Position numbers and translations under genes: made by a program. This document shows, one piece after another, positions 58,954-64,000 of a DNA stretch of 64,000 nucleotides. The notes beneath the pieces were generated by a model. That model did no database searches and was not told where the DNA came from. It saw only the letters and a list, made by a program, of their open reading frames with translations. Within the stretch, counting starts at the first letter, position 1. Each line of letters begins with the position of its first letter. This DNA is from Gnetum montanum (taxonomy: Eukaryota; Streptophyta; Gnetopsida; Gnetales; Gnetaceae). Where the stretch lies: NCBI GenBank assembly GCA_015680685.1, contig MNCI01023407.1, positions 72,302 to 136,301 of the forward strand, written 5' to 3'.

Positions 58954-60319
58954 TACCCACCTTGTAAGTTTGTCACCCAATAACTGTTCGTAATGATGGT
59001 ATGAATTGTTCTCCTATTGATTGCTAATGTTTGGTTTTTACCTTTAAGTCATGATGTTGATACTAAGATATGTTTCTTTTGATATGGCAGGAAATGAGTT
59101 CACTTCGTCCATTCATCCACCAGTTTCTATGGTCTCTCTCGGCTTGGAAATGTATAGTCTCTTCCTAAATAAGAACTATAACGAATTGGTGACTAGGCAT
59201 TTCTCAAACTAAGGAAGGACTCAAGGATTGAAAAGGGTGTGACTTCAAGGGAACTTAATGCATTTGTGTTGGCCATTCTCTTGGGTGCTTAGATGTTTTC
59301 TTCTTGAGTTTTCTTACCGTTTCGATGTTACCCAATTATCAGAAGCTGAGCAAATAAAAATAAGAAGTCTTTGCATGGTGTGGTTCTCATGCATAAAAAC
59401 ACAAAACATAAAAAAAAAAAAGTGAGAATTCAAAGCACACCCCTTAGACAGAATAATCATTTGGGCTACAAGCACTGGTTGTGGAACTAAAAATGTTCCC
59501 TCTAACTAAGACCCTCCTCGCTTCCCATTCTCTCCTCATTTTTTCGTCGAAATGGTGGTGGCTCTTGGCGAAGGCATTCTTGTCACTCAAGAGGATGGAT
59601 TGGCTAAATGCATTGATGCAAACTCACTGGATGTGGTTTGTTTGAGGCTAGACTTGGAATGGGATTTGCTAAGTCACATTAATCATTAACTACACAAGGG
59701 GTTGTACACCACATTGTCCTTGGGATTCCATTCCATTCTCTTCTCTCCACCCTTCTCTCCATTGTTCACCTCATTGCCAGTTGTATCATTAGTGTATATT
59801 TTGGTGGATGCATTATTTTCTTTTTGGTAAATTCTTATGGTTAAGACTTTAACTTTTGTTCCATATGACATTCCTAGAGCCTACGGACTCTTTGAATGTG
59901 GGTTTGTCAGGGCATTAAGGGCATGAGCCTACTTTGGGGAGGACCCACTGACATTCCTATTTGGGGCACCCGTTAAATTCTTTTCCCTAGCATTTTTGCA
60001 ATCTATTTTATTTTGTTCATTTCCATCTTGACATCCATTTCATCGATGTCATAGTTGTCCTTTTTTATCTATCTTTCTTATTCCTTTTCTTTCTTCATTC
60101 TAACACTACCAGAGGTTCGCGATTAGTCATGGGGGTACGGGGCCCACTTTTTTTTATTTTCTCCTAGCCCCTACACCTTCGATAGTTATCAATACTATAT
60201 CTCCAGACCTGCAATAAGCCATACCACAACCTAGCCAATGGATCTTTCACCGAAGCAAGGTATCAATTGCATTGTGATTCATTTACCCTTGCTAATATAA
60301 GACTGTGTTGTGTGTGCAG

Positions 60320-60499
60320 ATGGCAATCATACAACAACAGATTGGATCTGGAGGGAACCCTTGGAATGGAGCGGTGCTAAAGCATCTATGCAAGGAGCAA
60401 GATCGATGGAGCACTTATGGATGGACAATGAAAGACGCAATCTTAGTGTTGGCAACAGTAAAAATTCTTTCTCTCTTTCTTTCTCAAGCTACCAAATAA
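60320..60499 (+). CDS. element F: small ORF after a conserved CAG/ATG junction
   Basis: 59 codons from the ATG at 60320, which follows 'tgtgtgcag' without a gap: MAIIQQQIGSGGNPWNGA... and a hydrophobic stretch near the end (AILVLATVKILSLFL). Element E has the matching start but a stop after eight codons. It sits where A and C have the long downstream ORF. No domain is recognised, so translation is unproven. If the CAG is a splice acceptor this would be the first ATG of a spliced RNA. Confidence 0.35.
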   Translation: MAIIQQQIGSGGNPWNGAVLKHLCKEQDRWSTYGWTMKDAILVLATVKILSLFLSQATK

Positions 60500-60679
60500 G
60501 GCCTGATGTTAATGTAATAAGGTGTTCACTTTTGTTGTCATGAACACCAGTTTTGTTGTCTTGTAATGATGATTTGTTCACATGTCATCCCATTAGTTCT
60601 ATTTGAGTTAATAATCCCATACCTTCCTGATATTATTGTAAGGAACTTGAGGACGATTTTTCATTCAGTCATGGGGGTA

Positions 60680-61386
60680 TGATGGGACGTGATATCGCAT
60701 GGGCCACGATATCGCGTATGCAATATCGCGGTGCGTCACCAAGTCTATAAATAAGAGGCGGCTCTCCCTTGTTTTCTCATCTAGATCTAGCCCTTAGGGA
60801 AACTCTAGCAGTTTTACCTCTCCAGACATAGAATATTTTCCATGTGCCCGCAGTAGGAAGTCCAAAGTGAACGAATCTTTATTCGAGCAAATATTGTACC
60901 TGAACACATGTTTGTGTACGGAAATAAAGACGAACTTCTTAGATAAACCTTGTAGTGCATGGAATAGGCTAATTAGGATTTTATTTATTGTTATTTATGA
61001 TTTGTCATTTAAATGCTTTATTAGGAATTAAATCTTTCTCAACCCTTCTCTCCTAGTTAAGTGCCTCAGTACGACCGCTTCGAGCACATGCATTACGCGN
61101 NNNNNNNNNNNNNNNNNNNNNNNNNNNNNNNNNNNNNNNNNNNNNNNNNNNNNNNNNNNNNNNNNNNNNNNNNNNNNNNNNNNNNNNNNNNNNNNNNNNN
61201 NNNNNNNNNNNNNNNNNNNNNNNNNNNNNNNNNNNNNNNNNNNNNNNNNNNNNNNNNNNNNNNNNAATAATTAACCTTAAGTGTTCCATGAGGCGTGTAG
61301 GCACTTAGTCTACGGAGTTCGACCGGATCACGCGTGTTACGCTCGTATTTGTATGGTTGAGTGTAGGGATACCTCGCCACTCATCA
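60680..61386 (+). repeat. 3' LTR of element F (contains an assembly gap)
   Basis: TGATGGGACG...CTCATCA. U3 motif array 60686-60735 and TATAAATA 60746-60753. 61100-61265 is a run of 166 N. Confidence 0.93.
61100..61265. other. assembly gap (166 N)
   Basis: The missing part corresponds to about 55131-55346 of the 5' LTR. Confidence 0.99.
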
Positions 61387-61616
61387 TTAAGGAACATGTA
61401 TTCCATATCGATGGGCAATGGTTTCAGCTCGAGGGGCTCCTACTTAAATTTCTCAGGGATTTCCAACTTACCCTAGTTGATATTTTCGAGGTTAAGACTT
61501 GGAAGTTGGTGTTGGACTTGCTCTAATGCATCTATGCTATCAATGTAAGCACAAGTCAAACCCTCAATTAGTTTCATGCATATGAGTGAACTTATTTCTT
61601 GATCAACTGTCAGCCA
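61387..61616 (-). pseudogene. element E: protease-RT linker
   Basis: 61387-61391 is TTAAG, the right target duplication of F. On the - strand the reading 'GKLEIPEKFK' then 'EPLELKPLPIDMEYMFL' matches the linker of C (30540-30640) and would join the RT at 54753. Confidence 0.75.
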
Positions 61617-62140
61617 CTAGGTGTCTTCTTGTCGTGTGGCTACTGCATACAGGAATCTTTGTATGTTAATCACTTGTGCACACTGATTGCATGCAGGCAA
61701 TGCTAAACTTTGCACAAACCATGACCTCTGCACGCAATTACACCCTATGTCACTGTATGTAATGCATGGAACTTTCTTCTTCTTAATCTTTTCAAATGTA
61801 TTTTCCTTTGATATTTCTAGGGAAAGATCATGGATTCCTAGGCGTGCATCAATGGTACTTAGCCATGCTCTTCCCATTATGATTGGGAAGTCCCCCTTAC
61901 GATTGGGAAGTCCCCCTTACCGTTGTTTACTTGAATCACTATGAAGTCTTCTGGGTACAACCACCCACAAATAGTGGTAACAATGTCTTCCACTAGTCCC
62001 AATGGGACAGTGATGGATTGGTTGACCAACTCTAGACAGATCTTGCTCTTTTTCAATGGAGGCAAGTTTTAGGCCTTGTACATTTCTTGAGAAATTAAGT
62101 TGACACCAGAACCTGAATCCAAAAGATCCTTGCATGATGC
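61617..62140 (-). pseudogene. element E: aspartic protease
   Basis: 'MPPLKKSKICLELVNQSITV' and 'PLGLVEDIVTTICGWLYPED' (62065-61950), then 'GRAWLSTIDARLGIHDLSLE' (about 61875-61815), match C. The active-site part lies near 62135-62080 in a shifted frame. An exact 20-bp tandem duplication (61881-61900 and 61901-61920) breaks the frame between the two halves. Confidence 0.8.
61881..61920. repeat. 20-bp perfect tandem duplication in the protease of E
   Basis: GATTGGGAAGTCCCCCTTAC occurs twice in succession; C, which lacks it, reads through without the shift. Confidence 0.95.
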
Positions 62141-64000
62141 ATTTCTATGAATTTGTAAGTATATATTAGAGGACTTCTAGGATTAGATAATTTACTAGGA
62201 AGGTGGCCAGCTTTGATCTAATTGGTGATAGCATGTGTTAGCATGACTGTATGCATTAAGTGTGGTGATTGGGTTGAAGGGGGCTCTGAAGTTTTGATTG
62301 ATACTGAGGCGTCTAAGGAATCAGCCGCTTATGATTGCAAGGGCTTGGTTGGACTATTAGTTCTAAAGAAAGGCCTTTTCTTCATGTGGTTGTTGGAACT
62401 AATAGTAGATTGAGAGTTAACAGCCCTCGTGGCATTCCATTACTACGACTGGGTAGGGATTTCACCTTGCATCGTGGGAGCAGGTGGTAGTGGAGCTATT
62501 GTTGGAAGAGATGCAGTCAGATGAGAAGGATGATATGCTTTTGGAATATCGCCTCTAGAAGAGGGAGTCCCATAATACTTGTGGGCTTGGTAGCGAGGTT
62601 GAGGAGTGATGTGACCAGTAGAGTCACGTGGGGAGATTGGCTACTGCACGTAATATCCATATGGGTCCAGTTGCCGGTAAGGATACTGTTGCCTTGGTGG
62701 TAGCATTCCCCATGATTGTGGATGCTGCCATTATTAACTGCATAGACCCCAAACTCCTATATATGTGAGATTACAGGGCAACATCCCTTAGGATGGTCAT
62801 ATTGACATATCTTGCATCCACTATCATTGTTTGTTTCTGAATCCACAACCTCTTCAATGATGGCAACTTTGCCCTTACCCTTGCTACGTGCATGTTCAGC
62901 TTCTCTCTTTTTTCTTTTTTGGTGATCACTACCTTGCTCTCTAGACTCCTCTACTATTTTAAGAATAGTTTGAAATCTATTATTTAGGGAATCCCACATT
63001 TGGTCTACCTTTGTAGAAACTTCTAATGTCATCTTTTGGATAGGCAAAGTTTTCCTATTCACCATCTCTTCGAGTGATGACTCTTCTTCATCCTCACAAA
63101 ATCTTACTCCCCTCTTTTGGAGGGAAGGATCTCGGTTATACTCTTCTACACTTTCTATTTTCCGTAGCTCACCTTCTTCCTTAGCAACTTGCTCCAACAG
63201 TCTTTGGATTTGATGGAACCTAAGCTCGGATAGTCTTCCTTGGGCATAAGTCCCAAGGGTTCTTCTTGTTTCATGCCTAAGCCCATCTACGAGATGGTGC
63301 AGTTGATTCCTTTGCGAATAACCATGGCCAAGACAACGATATAATAGTGCATAGTATTGACCCATGGCAGCATCCAAAGGTTCATGTCCTCCTTGTTTCC
63401 AACCTTATATTTTCTTTCGTAGGTTGGACACTCGAGAGTACGTTTGATACTTATCATTGAATAATTCTAACGTAGTACTCCATCTACGAATAGATTCCGG
63501 TTCTAAGGACTGGTATCAGCTTTCTGCTTCTTTAACTAGTGTCTGTGGGGACAACTTAAGTTTTTGCCATTCGTTCTCTATGTTTTTTCAGGCACATGCA
63601 TCATGGAATGCTTGTAAATAATTCTAAGGATCATCGTTGTATCCCTCTTCAAATCGTGGGATATTTTTCATATCTAATCTCTTGATCCTATTATCTTTCT
63701 AATGCCTTGTTGGAATTCTAACAGCCTTAGTTATGTCTAACATACTTCGAGTAGCAAGTAGGGGTTCATCATGATCGTCTCGTCCATGGCGTCTATGATG
63801 CCTACATTGTTCCCTACTCTCCCTTCCTCTATGTTGTGATTCTCTAAAGTGCCCTCGTCCCCTTTCTTGGCTGTTTCGTCTATGAATTCCACTTTGCCTA
63901 CCTTTATTCCCATGGTCTTTTTCTTTATGACCATGTCTGGATATTGAAGGAGAAGGTGAAGGAGATGATGAAGGTGAAGAAGAAGGAGAATCATCACCAT
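62141..64000 (-). pseudogene. element E: gag (continues past the window)
   Basis: The open 206-codon part (63377-62757) has 'MDAAMGQYYALLYRCLGHGY', 'SELRFHQIQRLLEQVAKEEG' and the knuckle CKICQYDHPKGCC (C-x2-C-x3-H-x4-C) near 62818-62780. Before it, 63740-63430 in broken frames is the capsid region, and 63737-64000 is the Ser/Arg/His-rich segment. 62750-62141 is the Pro/Gln-rich tail and linker in broken frames. The start lies outside the window. Confidence 0.8.

Larger units (their letters stand above)
58513..60679 (+). other. element F: deletion junction, 3' region and polypurine tract
   Basis: After the linker the sequence continues straight into the region that follows integrase in C and E ('tagtcatgagggagatggcc', 58623). 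It includes the 15-bp array, (TG)12, the conserved 'tactttggggaggaccca' (59931), a small ORF and the tract 'gtcatgggggta' (60668-60679). Confidence 0.8.
54754..61386 (+). mobile_element. element F: pol-deleted Athila-type element nested in E
   Basis: Two LTRs (54754-55480 and 60680-61386) with exact TTAAG duplications (54749-54753 and 61387-61391). Inside: tRNA-Asp-type primer site, gag, start of protease, then the post-integrase region directly. RT, RNase H and integrase (about 3 kb in E) are missing. A single N at 58439 marks uncertain assembly inside the protease, but the pol deletion junction near 58510-58560 contains no N. Gag is partly open. It would have relied on a complete relative such as E. 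Confidence 0.92.
48129..64000 (-). mobile_element. Athila-type Ty3/gypsy element E, nested by F, runs off the right edge
   Basis: On the - strand, from 64000 down: gag, protease, linker, [element F], RT, RNase H, integrase, a 2-kb 3' region without the long downstream ORF, a polypurine tract and a rearranged 3' LTR. Gene sequence is close to C and F. It belongs with F to a sub-type that has a small ORF in place of the long downstream ORF. Confidence 0.88.

Noticed and set aside
61053-61380. Frames crossing the N run
   Set aside because: They exist only because N codons are not stops; this is LTR sequence.

Overview
The window looks like nuclear DNA from a land plant, probably a seed plant with a large, repeat-filled genome. 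A gymnosperm is possible but unproven. The evidence is plant-lineage Athila-type Ty3/gypsy, Copia and L1-type retroelements, a plant calmodulin-like gene and a plant MCTP (multiple C2 domain) gene fragment. One 166-base N run and three isolated N bases mark it as draft assembly. I estimate that over 90% of it is retrotransposon sequence, most of it decayed. Many in-frame stops sit where relatives have Gln or Trp codons, the mark of cytosine-methylation decay.

Layout. 1-16225: a 5'-truncated Athila-type element (A, + strand) with protease, RT, RNase H, integrase, a long extra ORF behind pol, and a 3' LTR. It is split by a pol-deleted element (B, - strand, 7873-14667). 16226-20190: a decayed L1-type LINE (+). 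20191-21311: the only intact host gene, a 170-residue calmodulin-like EF-hand protein (20676-21188, +) with two perfect heat-shock-element triplets upstream. 22861-26289: a decayed Copia element (-). Its RT is split by a 3'-truncated MCTP gene copy (24151-25632) with an imperfect 31-bp duplication on either side. 26295-47906: a complete but decayed Athila-type element (C, +) with exact CTACC target duplications. Inside its pol lies an 8.4-kb element (D, 31674-40076) with exact CTAGA duplications that has only gag and protease. 48129-64000: an Athila-type element on the - strand (E), leaving the window at the right. Its 3' LTR is rebuilt as a large inverted repeat around a self-complementary 36-bp array. 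Its pol is split by element F (54754-61386, +, exact TTAAG duplications), an Athila-type element that has lost RT, RNase H and integrase.

How the parts relate. The four Athila-type elements (A, C, E, F) share gene order, LTR ends (TGAT...CTCATCA where complete), a PPT ending GGGGGTA or similar, and, where visible (C and F), a tRNA-Asp-type primer site. They carry quite different palindromic arrays in U3 just upstream of the LTR TATA box. All three nested elements (B, D, F) lack an autonomous pol and lie inside Athila-type hosts, so they would have needed enzymes from relatives. I see no intact pol anywhere in the window. I found no CRISPR array, bacterial-type operon, tRNA or rRNA gene.
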